The translations under genes were made by a program, and so were the position numbers. Below, one piece after another: positions 52,056-59,812 of a stretch of DNA of 64,000 nucleotides. The notes under the pieces are model-generated. The model saw only the letters and a program-made list of their open reading frames with translations, did no database searches and was not told where the DNA came from. Within the stretch, counting starts at the first letter, position 1. Every line of letters begins with the position of its first letter. The stretch is from Alistipes muris (GTDB lineage Bacteria; Bacteroidota; Bacteroidia; Bacteroidales; Rikenellaceae): positions 30,074 to 94,073 of the forward strand of contig NZ_CALPDD010000010.1 in NCBI RefSeq assembly GCF_943193205.1, read 5' to 3'.

Positions 52056-53738
52056 ATGAAACATCTGACATACATAAGCATCCTGCTCGGAACGATGGCC
52101 ATGGCCGCCTGTACCGACGACAAGACGAACGCCCCGTTCGGACCGGACAGCAAGGAAATAACCATCGGAGCCGACGGAGGAACCCGCACGGTCCGCATAG
52201 CGTCGGACGATGCGTGGATCGCCACGACCGACGCGCCGTGGATCACCGTATCGCCTGCCAACGGCCGCGGAACAACGACCTGCCAACTGCTCATCGACTC
52301 GGCGCTGGTGGAGACGCCGCGCCAGGGCGTCATCCGCTTTCAGAACCAACAATCGCGCGACAACCAGGAAATAACGGTGAAGCAAGACGGCTACGCCTAT
52401 GCCATCACGCTGGAAGAACCGGAAATATCGGTCGAAAACTTCGCGACGCTGGACGAACGCTACTTCGACGTGAAGGTGAAAACCAACGTAGACTTCAATG
52501 TAGCCATCCCCGACACGACGGGCTGGCTCCAATATGACAGCTACAAGGTGAACATCGACCGCGGAATCCGCCCGCGCGAAGTGACCGTACGCTTCAAATG
52601 GAACATCAGCTCGATTCCGAGAATCCGCAAAGCCGAAATCTCGTTCCTGCCGAAAGGGAACGTGACGCTCGACCAACAGGACAAACTGCGCGTAGAACAG
52701 AAAGCGGCGGAGAAAATCAAAGAAAACACCCGCGAAGGCGACTCGGTGGCGCTGCTGGGCGTAAACCGCTCGCTGAACTCGTGGCGCAACGTATGGGACG
52801 CCTCCGAAAGCATGGACAACTGGGAAGGCGTGGTCCTGTGGGAAGAAAACATGGAAGGCTACACTCCTGAAAAAGCCGGACGTGTAAAATCGGCCTCTTT
52901 CTCGTTCTTCACCACCAAGGAAGGCATACCGTTTGAAATACAATACCTGACGGCGGCCGAAGAAATCACCTTCTTCAGCAACTCCAACACCCACATGCTG
53001 AGCCTGAACACGGGCGATGCGATTACGAAACTGCCGCAACTCAAACGCCTGACCATCTCGGGCTACGGATTGACGGAGCTGCACCCGGACTTCAAGAACC
53101 TGAAGAGCCTTGAATATCTGGACCTGAGCAGCAACTCCTTCCAGAAACTGCCCTCGATACTGACGAAAGAAAACATGCCCAAGCTGCATACGCTGATCAT
53201 GAACGCCAATCAACGCAGCTTGGTTTATGACCTGAGCAACTCGGTGACGACCGACATCGGAGGTCTGATCGAAGAACCGGGATTCCCGCGCCATCTGCTT
53301 GAATGGGAACTCGACACGCTGAGGCTGTCGGTAAACTACCTGCAAGGCTCGCTCCCGTCGTTCGGCACGGTCGACGCGCCACAGAACGGCTGGACGGAAT
53401 TCTACACGGAAGCCGACATCGACAACTCGGCCAACGACAAAGGTGTGGACACGCTGCCGAGAAGCCTGATAGGCACTCCGAAAGTGATGGCCCGCACGAA
53501 ATTCTTTGCCATCAACCTGAACCGCATGACCGGAGAACTGCCCTACTGGCTGCTCTACCACCCGGCGCTGAACTGGTGGGTGCCTGAAATCCTGATATTC
53601 AACCAGGAAGGAATCGACGCGAACGGCCGGACCGCCGGATTCAGCAACGAACCGGTCAACATGAACTACTACTATGATTTCTACCCGACGAAAACCCGGC
53701 CCTCGGACGAACGGGAAGAAACAAACACGACACGATGA
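52056..53738 (+). CDS. BACON and leucine-rich-repeat surface lipoprotein
   Basis: 560 residues, lipobox AMAAC. Two BACON-like domains occupy about 30-215 (ITIGADGGTRTVRIASDDAWIATTDAPWITVSPANGRG; NQEITVKQDG), and a C-terminal part has a few LRR units (LKRLTISGYGLTELHPDFKNLKSLEYLDLSSNSFQKLP). BACON domains are spacers or binding modules of Bacteroidota surface proteins. The C-terminal region holds Trp/Tyr-rich segments of unknown fold. Its stop overlaps the start of the protease gene (ATGA), so the two are translationally coupled, pointing to a joint function. Confidence 0.82.
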   Translation: MKHLTYISILLGTMAMAACTDDKTNAPFGPDSKEITIGADGGTRTVRIASDDAWIATTDAPWITVSPANGRGTTTCQLLIDSALVETPRQGVIRFQNQQSRDNQEITVKQDGYAYAITLEEPEISVENFATLDERYFDVKVKTNVDFNVAIPDTTGWLQYDSYKVNIDRGIRPREVTVRFKWNISSIPRIRKAEISFLPKGNVTLDQQDKLRVEQKAAEKIKENTREGDSVALLGVNRSLNSWRNVWDASESMDNWEGVVLWEENMEGYTPEKAGRVKSASFSFFTTKEGIPFEIQYLTAAEEITFFSNSNTHMLSLNTGDAITKLPQLKRLTISGYGLTELHPDFKNLKSLEYLDLSSNSFQKLPSILTKENMPKLHTLIMNANQRSLVYDLSNSVTTDIGGLIEEPGFPRHLLEWELDTLRLSVNYLQGSLPSFGTVDAPQNGWTEFYTEADIDNSANDKGVDTLPRSLIGTPKVMARTKFFAINLNRMTGELPYWLLYHPALNWWVPEILIFNQEGIDANGRTAGFSNEPVNMNYYYDFYPTKTRPSDEREETNTTR

Positions 53739-55774
53739 TGAAAAACACGCTATACGGAATGATGGCGGGCCTGCTGCTGGTGCTGGCGGCCTGCACGACC
53801 GACCCGCATACGGACCCGAACACGCAAGGCCCGGGAACACAACCGACGACGGCGGGCGAACTGCTGGTCAAATTCGACCCCTATGTGAGCGAAATCCTGG
53901 AACGCGCGACGGCGAAAACCCGCAACGGCGAAGCCGCGACGCGCTCGGGAATCCTCACGGTAGACGAAGTGCTGGAGCTCGCGGGCGGCTATGAAATCGA
54001 ACGCGTATTCCCGGTGAACGCACGCACCGAAGCCAAGACCCGGAATGCGGGCCTGCATCTGTGGTACGTAATCCGCTTCGACGGCGACCGCACGGAGAAA
54101 GAAGTGGCGGAACAACTCGCGCAACTGGGCGAAGTGCAGAAAGTGAGCCTGAACCACACGATCAAACGAGCCTACGACGCCAAGAAAAAAGCCAAGCCGC
54201 TGGACCTTGAAACCCTCCGCGCGATGGCGCTGAAGACCCGGGCGGCGGACTTCCCCTACAACGACCCGCAGCTGCCGGCCCAATGGCACCTGATAAACCA
54301 TGGCGACCTGTTCCAGAAAGACGGCGTGAGCAAGTCGATAGCGGGAGCCGACGTACAATGCGAAGAAGCGTGGGATCTCTCGACGGGCGACCCGTCGATC
54401 ATCGTCGCGATACTGGACGAAGGAGTATGTCTGACCCACCCCGACTTGAAAGACAACCTGTGGGTGAACGAAGACGAAATCGAAAACTCCAACGAAGACA
54501 ACGACGGCAACGGCTATGCGGGAGACCGCCACGGCTACAACTTTGTGACCGGCTCGGGCCGCATCACGTGGGACGACGCCTATGACACGGGCCACGGCTC
54601 GCATGTGGCGGGCGTAATAGCGGCCCGGAACAACAACGGCGAAGGCATCAGCTCGATAGCGGGCGGCACGGCCGAAAAACCGGGCGTGAAAATCATGAGC
54701 TGCCAGATATTCTCGGGCAACACGGAACCCAACGCCCTGGCGACGGTACGCGCAATCAAATACGCCGCCGACAACGGAGCCGTCATCCTGCAATGCAGCT
54801 GGGGCTACACCTCGGGCCTTGCCAACGGCTACGAATGGCAGCCGGCCTTCACGACCGAAGAACAATGGGCCGAAAACCGCCCCCTGGAACAAGAAGCCCT
54901 GGACTACTTCGTCCACAACGCGGGCTCGCCCAACGGCCCCATCGACGGAGGTCTGGCGATTTTTGCAGGCGGCAACGAAACCGCCCCGATGGCGGGATTC
55001 CCGGGAGCGGCCGAAATGTGTATCGCCGTATCGGCCACGGCGGCCGACTATACCCCGGCCGTTTACACGAACTACGGCCCCGGCACCACGATAGCAGCCC
55101 CGGGCGGCGACCAAGACTACTACTATGAATACGGCGAGGGCGCAGACCGCGGAAAAACGGGCAGCGTACTGTCGGCGCTTCCCTACACCGTGAGCGAAAG
55201 CGGCTACGGCTACATGGAAGGCACCTCGATGGCCTGCCCCCATGTGTCGGGCGTAGCGGCGCTGGGCCTGTCGTATGCGTTCCAACTGCGCAAACATTTC
55301 ACGGCCGAAGAATTCAAGCAGCTGCTCTACGAAACGGTGACCCCCATCGACCAATACATGACGGGCCGCAAGCTCTACTGCCGCTACACGACGGACTTGG
55401 GCACGGTACACCCCAGCCAAATGCTACTCTCGGACTACCACAAACAAATGGGAGCCGGGCAAGTGAACGCCACGAAACTGCTGAACGCGATTAGAGGCAA
55501 AGGCACGCAGGTGAAGTTCCCCAACCTTTATGTACCGCTGGACGGAAACGTGACGGTGACACCGGGCAACTACTTCATAAACGGCGAACAACTGACCTAC
55601 ACGGTGACCATCGACGACACGACGGTGGCGACGGCGACCGCAGAGGGCAACAAACTGGTTGTCAAAGGAACGAAAGCAGGCGCGACGACGGCGAAGATTG
55701 CTACGTCGAACGACGAAACGCAGACTTTCCGCATCACGGTCCGCAAGGGCGCGAACGGCAACGGCTGGCTCTAA
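53735..55774 (+). CDS. S8 family (subtilisin-like) serine protease lipoprotein
   Basis: 679 residues, lipobox VLAAC at residue 20. An N-terminal propeptide-like domain (about 40-145, LLVKFDPYVSEIL...EVVEQLAQLGEVQKVSLNH-type) resembles the fervidolysin prodomain. The catalytic triad is visible: Asp228 in VAILDEGV (usually DTG), His287 in GHGSHVAGV and Ser498 in GTSMACPHVSG, with the oxyanion Asn414 in AGGNE. After about 585 comes an Ig-like/Big-type domain (VTVTPGNYFINGEQLTYTVTIDD). I infer a surface-anchored protease that cuts proteins for import by the SusCD pair. An alternative is a maturation protease for the LRR proteins. Confidence 0.92.
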   Translation: MMKNTLYGMMAGLLLVLAACTTDPHTDPNTQGPGTQPTTAGELLVKFDPYVSEILERATAKTRNGEAATRSGILTVDEVLELAGGYEIERVFPVNARTEAKTRNAGLHLWYVIRFDGDRTEKEVAEQLAQLGEVQKVSLNHTIKRAYDAKKKAKPLDLETLRAMALKTRAADFPYNDPQLPAQWHLINHGDLFQKDGVSKSIAGADVQCEEAWDLSTGDPSIIVAILDEGVCLTHPDLKDNLWVNEDEIENSNEDNDGNGYAGDRHGYNFVTGSGRITWDDAYDTGHGSHVAGVIAARNNNGEGISSIAGGTAEKPGVKIMSCQIFSGNTEPNALATVRAIKYAADNGAVILQCSWGYTSGLANGYEWQPAFTTEEQWAENRPLEQEALDYFVHNAGSPNGPIDGGLAIFAGGNETAPMAGFPGAAEMCIAVSATAADYTPAVYTNYGPGTTIAAPGGDQDYYYEYGEGADRGKTGSVLSALPYTVSESGYGYMEGTSMACPHVSGVAALGLSYAFQLRKHFTAEEFKQLLYETVTPIDQYMTGRKLYCRYTTDLGTVHPSQMLLSDYHKQMGAGQVNATKLLNAIRGKGTQVKFPNLYVPLDGNVTVTPGNYFINGEQLTYTVTIDDTTVATATAEGNKLVVKGTKAGATTAKIATSNDETQTFRITVRKGANGNGWL

Positions 55775-55782
55775 AAACGAAG

Positions 55783-56595
55783 ATGCTCCGGAACGGCCGC
55801 ATAATGTATCTGTGTCTGGCGACACTCTGGCTGGCACTGCCGACGCAGCTGCAAGCCCAATGGGTGACGCACCTTACGCGGGAAAAACTGGACAGCCTGA
55901 CGAACCCGGCAACGGCGGCGGGCGGCGAGACGATGCGCTTCGACACGCGCCGAATCGAAACGCCCGAACTGCACGAAGACGGCGCGCCGACGACCTACAC
56001 CTACCGCTGGCGCAACGACGGAAAAGAGCCGCTGGTGGTGACGCGGATACAGACGAGCTGCGGCTGCGCGAAAGCGAAGCACGACAAACGCCCCGTACCG
56101 GCGGGCGGGCAAGGCGAAATAAAAGTAACCTACCACCCCAAAGGCCACCCGGGCGACTTCCAACGGAAGATATTCGTCTACACGCAACTTTCGGACACCC
56201 GGCCGACGGCCGTACTGGAACTGACGGGCCATGTGGAACCCTCGGCGCTGCCGACCCACGACTATGCCCATGCGATGGGCCCGCTGCTGCTGAAGCAACG
56301 GACGGTGCGGCTGGCGGGAGACCGGAAACAGACGGAACGGATAGAATGTCTCAATGCGGGCGAAAAACCGCAGAGACCGAGAGCCGACGGAGGACTGCTG
56401 CCGAAATACCTGACGTTCGGATGCGAACCGGAAATACTGGAACCCGGCAAAACGGGAGACCTGGTAATCCGGCTCGACCCGGAACAAGCCCCGAAAACGC
56501 TGCCGGAACGGATTCCGATACTGCTTGAGGGACTGACGCTGCCGCCGAGCCAACGGATGCTTGAAGTAAGAATCGGAACGGGCACGGCGGAGTGA
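55783..56595 (+). CDS. DUF1573 domain-containing secreted protein
   Basis: 270 residues with a signal peptide ending ALPTQLQAQ. The DUF1573 domain covers about 45-140: MRFDTRRIETPELHEDG, then YRWRNDGKEPLVVTRIQTSCGCAKAKHDKRPVPAGGQGEIKVTY, with the family Cys-Gly-Cys. A second similar beta-sandwich without the Cys follows (RTVRLAGDRKQTERIEC...). DUF1573 proteins are ASPM/SPD-2/hydin-like sandwiches common in Bacteroidota with unknown role. It starts 8 bp after the protease and closes the tight part of the operon. Confidence 0.85.
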   Translation: MLRNGRIMYLCLATLWLALPTQLQAQWVTHLTREKLDSLTNPATAAGGETMRFDTRRIETPELHEDGAPTTYTYRWRNDGKEPLVVTRIQTSCGCAKAKHDKRPVPAGGQGEIKVTYHPKGHPGDFQRKIFVYTQLSDTRPTAVLELTGHVEPSALPTHDYAHAMGPLLLKQRTVRLAGDRKQTERIECLNAGEKPQRPRADGGLLPKYLTFGCEPEILEPGKTGDLVIRLDPEQAPKTLPERIPILLEGLTLPPSQRMLEVRIGTGTAE

Positions 56596-56926
56596 GCCGC
56601 GGGAAAGCGGTATCGAATGCCGACGAACCGAAACGGGAATGAAACCGGAAACAGATTCTTCGCTTCGCTCAGAATGACAAGGCTTTGAGCGACGAGACTT
56701 GCTCGAAATGGGAGACATGCGAATGAACAGCAGTCGAAGCAGGAAGAAGACGTTCAGACGAAGTTTGGTGCAGAAAGACAGCATAGAATGACGAAACTCT
56801 GCCCGAAATGGCAAGGCTTCGTTTTGAATGACGACCCTCCGACGGGCAATCAGGCACCCTACCGAGCAACCGGACTTCGGCCCCGGGCAAAAGGAAACGA
56901 CAAAAACAAAAACAGATAGAAGACAA
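56596..56926. repeat. Spacer with CTTCGCTTCGCTCAGAATGAC-type repeat
   Basis: 331 bp without a gene. It contains TTCTTCGCTTCGCTCAGAATGAC (56656-56678), the reverse of GTCATTCTGAGCGAAGCGAAGAA. This extragenic sequence occurs in many bacterial genomes and often produces the false peptide CHSERSEES. Further degenerate words (GAATGACGAAACTC, CGAAATGG, CAAGGCTT repeated at 56680 and 56810) suggest several overlapping copies. It separates the lipocalin gene from the operon. Confidence 0.6.
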
Positions 56927-57373
56927 ATGAAAAATCTTTGGAAAATCGCCCTCCTCTCGCTGGCACTGACCATCTGCGGAGCCTGCAACGATGACGACGA
57001 GGCAGACACCCCGCTGACACCCAATGCCAACAACATAGCAGGAACGTGGCAACTGACGCAATTCGACGGCGCGACGCTGGCCGAAGGGAGTTACATCTAT
57101 ATCGAATTCATCCGCAAGGATATGAAGTTCAAGATGTATGACAATTTGGACGCTTTCCAATTGCGCGTGCGAACGGGCGAATTCAACATCCTGGAAGAAG
57201 AAGGCCAAGGCACGGTTATCCGCGGCAAATACGACCACGCTGTGGGCGACTGGCAACATGTCTACCGAATCGACGAATTCACGGCCGAACGGATGGTCTG
57301 GACGGCGATGGACGACCCGCAAGATGTATCGGTATACGAACGGTGCGCGGGAATACCGGAAGACCTGGAATAA
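56927..57373 (+). CDS. Lipocalin-like lipoprotein
   Basis: 148 residues with lipobox ICGAC. The mature domain has the lipocalin-like pattern NIAGTWQLTQFDGATLAEGSYIYIEFIRKDMKFKMYDNLD...GEFNILEEEGQGTVIRGKY, ending near YERC. Small lipocalin-like lipoproteins are frequent in SusCD loci. ATG 56927 starts the signal peptide; the frame is open upstream through the repeat. It may be the last gene of the operon or have its own promoter. Confidence 0.72.
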   Translation: MKNLWKIALLSLALTICGACNDDDEADTPLTPNANNIAGTWQLTQFDGATLAEGSYIYIEFIRKDMKFKMYDNLDAFQLRVRTGEFNILEEEGQGTVIRGKYDHAVGDWQHVYRIDEFTAERMVWTAMDDPQDVSVYERCAGIPEDLE

Positions 57374-57394
57374 CAAACGTCAACCGTCCATATA

Positions 57395-57452
57395 CAAAAC
57401 TTCATCCGGCATTTAAGAGGAAGCTCTCAACAAAATGCCGGATGAAGTTTTG
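57395..57452. terminator. 20-bp perfect-stem hairpin
   Basis: The arms 57395-57414 and 57433-57452 (CAAAACTTCATCCGGCA... and reverse complement) pair perfectly over 20 bp with an 18-base loop, which can itself form GAG/CTC. Each side carries A/T runs, so it could end transcription both from the lipocalin gene and from the minus-strand DUF1349 gene. Confidence 0.75.
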
Positions 57453-57480
57453 ACTATTTTACTTGGACTATTACTCTGAT

Positions 57481-57600
57481 TCAGGCTATCAATTCTACGT
57501 GATTGCCCTCCGGGGCGGCAATGGCACTTTTATAGTACCCGTCGTCCGTGAAATCTCGGTTTGCTCAAGATAGTGTAACCGTCCACCGCTCTTAATCGCT
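57481..57600 (-). pseudogene. C-terminal remnant of a VOC/glyoxalase-family gene
   Basis: On the minus strand 57564-57481 reads ANRDFTDDGYYKSAIAAPEG then NHVELIA and stop, the ending typical of VOC-superfamily proteins (DPxGNxxEL). A neighbouring frame just upstream (57600 toward 57565) gives VAIKSGGRLHYLEQ, which matches the preceding VOC strand (A-x-x-x-GG-x-x). So a frameshifted stub of about 40 codons remains. No start or metal-binding N-terminal half is left. Confidence 0.5.
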
Positions 57601-58249
57601 ACTTGCTGTTTCCCTCCAGCCATTGAGCCCTGCGCAAATCGGGCAAATGCCTGATCGAAAAACTCTCGAAATCAGCGTCGAAGCCGTCGCCGTCGGGGCT
57701 GGCTCCCATTACCCCGACCATGACAGGGCGATTGTCCTGCAACCAAGCGTTGCGCATCATTGCGTACTCCTTGTCATCAAAAGAATAGGAAATTTCCACC
57801 GCATCGAGCCTACGGACAGCCTTTATCCATACGAACGGCACGGACTTGTCCAAAGGTATGATGCTCCAATCGCTTGTGCGATGAGTTACCACGGTGCTGA
57901 GGTTGTATTGCCCGTCCACGAACTCGATACCCGCCTTGATATAATTCTCGTGGTCGATACGCAACATCAGCCCCGACTGGTCGAAACGGGTCTTATAGTC
58001 ACCCGATATTTTCACCTTGACCTCAAACTCCCCGCCGCGCAAGGTGTACAAAAACGGGGCATCGTCCACGGTAAACCCATAATGGGATATGCGCCAGTAA
58101 TCGGTTCGGGGAGTGACACGCATCGAAAGCGAACCCTCTTCGATTTCCCATTGTTCCGGCTCATTGAACCACTGCATTTTTTCCAATGACTGCGCCATGC
58201 AGGCGGCCGAAGCGGCAATCATCGCTCCGCACAAAAACAACTTTTTCAT
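57599..58249 (-). CDS. DUF1349 domain-containing secreted protein
   Basis: 216 residues with signal peptide MKKLFLCGAMIAASAACMAQ. The DUF1349 fold (concanavalin-like jelly roll, PF07081) shows in WFNEPEQWEIEEGSLSMRVTPRTDYWR, FEVKVKISGDYKTRFDQSGLMLRIDHENYIKAGIEFVDG and WIKAVRRLDAVEISYSFDDKEYAMMR, then VGVMGASPDGDGFDADFESF. DUF1349 proteins are presumed carbohydrate-binding by fold only. It is divergent from the LuxR-type regulator. GC content is lower than in most of the window, and both genes may have come together by transfer. Confidence 0.82.
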   Translation of the reverse strand: MKKLFLCGAMIAASAACMAQSLEKMQWFNEPEQWEIEEGSLSMRVTPRTDYWRISHYGFTVDDAPFLYTLRGGEFEVKVKISGDYKTRFDQSGLMLRIDHENYIKAGIEFVDGQYNLSTVVTHRTSDWSIIPLDKSVPFVWIKAVRRLDAVEISYSFDDKEYAMMRNAWLQDNRPVMVGVMGASPDGDGFDADFESFSIRHLPDLRRAQWLEGNSK

Positions 58250-58376
58250 TTTCAAATATTTAATAACATCCGGAGGACCCGGCAGGAATTTCCGACAACC
58301 AACGAACCGGCCGGAATATCTATGTTCACGACGCTTTCAACCCGGGCTTCGGACGGCATTTTACGCTTCGCTTATG

Positions 58377-58456
58377 ACAAATAACCATTTCCAATATTTA
58401 TCTTTGCAAAGCTAAAGTATTGTTGCATACCATGCAATGATTACAAATAACCATTT
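58377..58456. promoter_or_regulatory. Divergent control region with a 14-bp direct repeat
   Basis: ACAAATAACCATTT occurs at 58377-58390 and 58443-58456, 66 bp apart. The first overlaps the place of the -33 box of TATCTTTG (58399-58406), the likely promoter of the LuxR-type gene; the second lies in its leader, 13 bp before the ATG. A good candidate for autoregulation by that protein. Confidence 0.45.
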
Positions 58457-58468
58457 TATTGCCGGCGA

Positions 58469-59224
58469 ATGGACCCCAAAGATAGATTGAACAAGGAATT
58501 TTCCGCCCAGAACTTTGCGGCAAAACACCCCTATGCGGAGATGCTGGACCGATACAAGGAAATGGCTCGCAACTATGCGCGCATGGAAAATGCCGTTGCC
58601 GTATTGAGCGATTTACGCACCGATGCAAGCTACATCTATTACGGCGGATTTTCACGAATGCTGAGAACGGGCAAATGCGAAAAAGAAGGCGAAGTACCTT
58701 CCATCTGGGAAGAGGAAATCTTCAAACTTATTCATCCAGATGACCTGGCCGACAAACACTTGCAAGAACTCCGCTTTTTCCATTTTGTCAAACGCCAGCC
58801 CAAAAAGAAACGCAGCGACTATTATTTGACAAGCAAACTCCGCATGAAAAACGATACGAATAACTATATACCCGTACTGCATCGAATGTTCTATGTCCCT
58901 GCACCCTCCGACGAGACTTTGTGGCTGGCTTTATGCCTTTATAGCCCTCTGCCATTCGACATTCCATCCAAATGTCTGATAATCAATCCTGTCAATGGAC
59001 AGACGACCGAACTGGGCAAACAACATGACACAAAAATACTGTCCGTCAGAGAAAAACAAGTTTTGAACCTCATAGACAAAGGTTCGACGAGCAAAGAAAT
59101 AGCCGGAACACTCTCTATCAGCATCCATACGGTCAGCCGGCATCGACAAGGGATTTTAGCCAAATTACAGGTGAAGAACTCCATCGAAGCCTGTCGGATA
59201 GCAAAAGATTTGAAACTGATATGA
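58469..59224 (+). CDS. LuxR-type (GerE) transcriptional regulator
   Basis: 251 residues. The C-terminal 60 residues form a GerE helix-turn-helix: LSVREKQVLNLIDKGSTSKEIAGTLSISIHTVSRHRQGILAKLQVKNS. The N-terminal 180 residues look like a PAS-type sensor (YYGGFSRMLR..., IWEEEIFKLIHPDDLADKHLQELRFFHFV), as in a group of Bacteroidota regulators. There is no receiver domain, so it is not a classic response regulator. Codon use is much more AT-rich than in neighbours, suggesting acquisition. It is divergent from the DUF1349 gene, its likeliest target along with itself. Confidence 0.85.
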   Translation: MDPKDRLNKEFSAQNFAAKHPYAEMLDRYKEMARNYARMENAVAVLSDLRTDASYIYYGGFSRMLRTGKCEKEGEVPSIWEEEIFKLIHPDDLADKHLQELRFFHFVKRQPKKKRSDYYLTSKLRMKNDTNNYIPVLHRMFYVPAPSDETLWLALCLYSPLPFDIPSKCLIINPVNGQTTELGKQHDTKILSVREKQVLNLIDKGSTSKEIAGTLSISIHTVSRHRQGILAKLQVKNSIEACRIAKDLKLI

Positions 59225-59294
59225 CAGGCCGACAAAAAAAGGAAAGACTTCGCTGAAAGTCTTTCCTTAATATATAGGTATAAGCGCAACCGAA

Positions 59295-59810
59295 TCAGAA
59301 CGGCAAATCGTCGGGATCGTCGGCAGGCATGGACGGAGCCGGAGCAGGCTGGGGCTGAGGTGCGGCCTGCGGAGCGGCGGACTGAACCGGAGCCGTTGCG
59401 GCGGGAGCGGCCTGCGACTGAGTGTAGGGTGCGGACGCGGGAGCCTGCCCGTAAGAAGCGCTGTCGGAAGCGGAATTGTCGCTGCGCCGCCCGAGCAGAT
59501 TCATGGTATCGGCGAGAATCTCGGTAGTGAACCGCTTGTTATTGTCCTTGTCCATCCAATCGCGGGTACGCAAACGCCCCTCGATATAAATCTGCGACCC
59601 CTTGTGGACGTAACGGTCGACGACGTCGGCCAAACCGCGCCACAAAGTGACGGTATGCCACTCGGTATGCTCGCGCGTCTCGTTGGCCTGGCGGTCGAAG
59701 AGCCGCTCGGTAGTGGCGAGCCGCAAACGGGCGACCTTGACACCGCCCTCCGTAGTACGGACCTCGGGGTCCATACCGACGTTACCGATAAGAATGACCT
59801 TATTGACCAT
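59295..59810 (-). CDS. ssb: Single-stranded DNA-binding protein
   Basis: 171 residues: an OB fold (about 1-108; MVNKVILIGNVGMDPEVRTTEGGVKVARLRLATTER, EWHTVTLWRGLADVVDRYVHKGSQIYIEGRLRTRDW), a Pro/Ala/Gln-rich linker (115-160), and the acidic partner-binding tip ending DDPDDLPF. All features of a functional SSB are present. It lies 2 bp after punA on the same strand. Confidence 0.96.
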   Translation of the reverse strand: MVNKVILIGNVGMDPEVRTTEGGVKVARLRLATTERLFDRQANETREHTEWHTVTLWRGLADVVDRYVHKGSQIYIEGRLRTRDWMDKDNNKRFTTEILADTMNLLGRRSDNSASDSASYGQAPASAPYTQSQAAPAATAPVQSAAPQAAPQPQPAPAPSMPADDPDDLPF

Positions 59811-59812
59811 GG

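Noticed and set aside
56669..57036. Minus-strand frame with the peptide CHSERSEES
   Set aside because: This peptide is a known false product of the GTCATTCTGAGCGAAGCGAAG extragenic repeat.
41772..57373. Classical polysaccharide utilisation locus
   Set aside because: No glycoside hydrolase, polysaccharide lyase, sulfatase or hybrid two-component regulator is present. The only enzyme is a serine protease.
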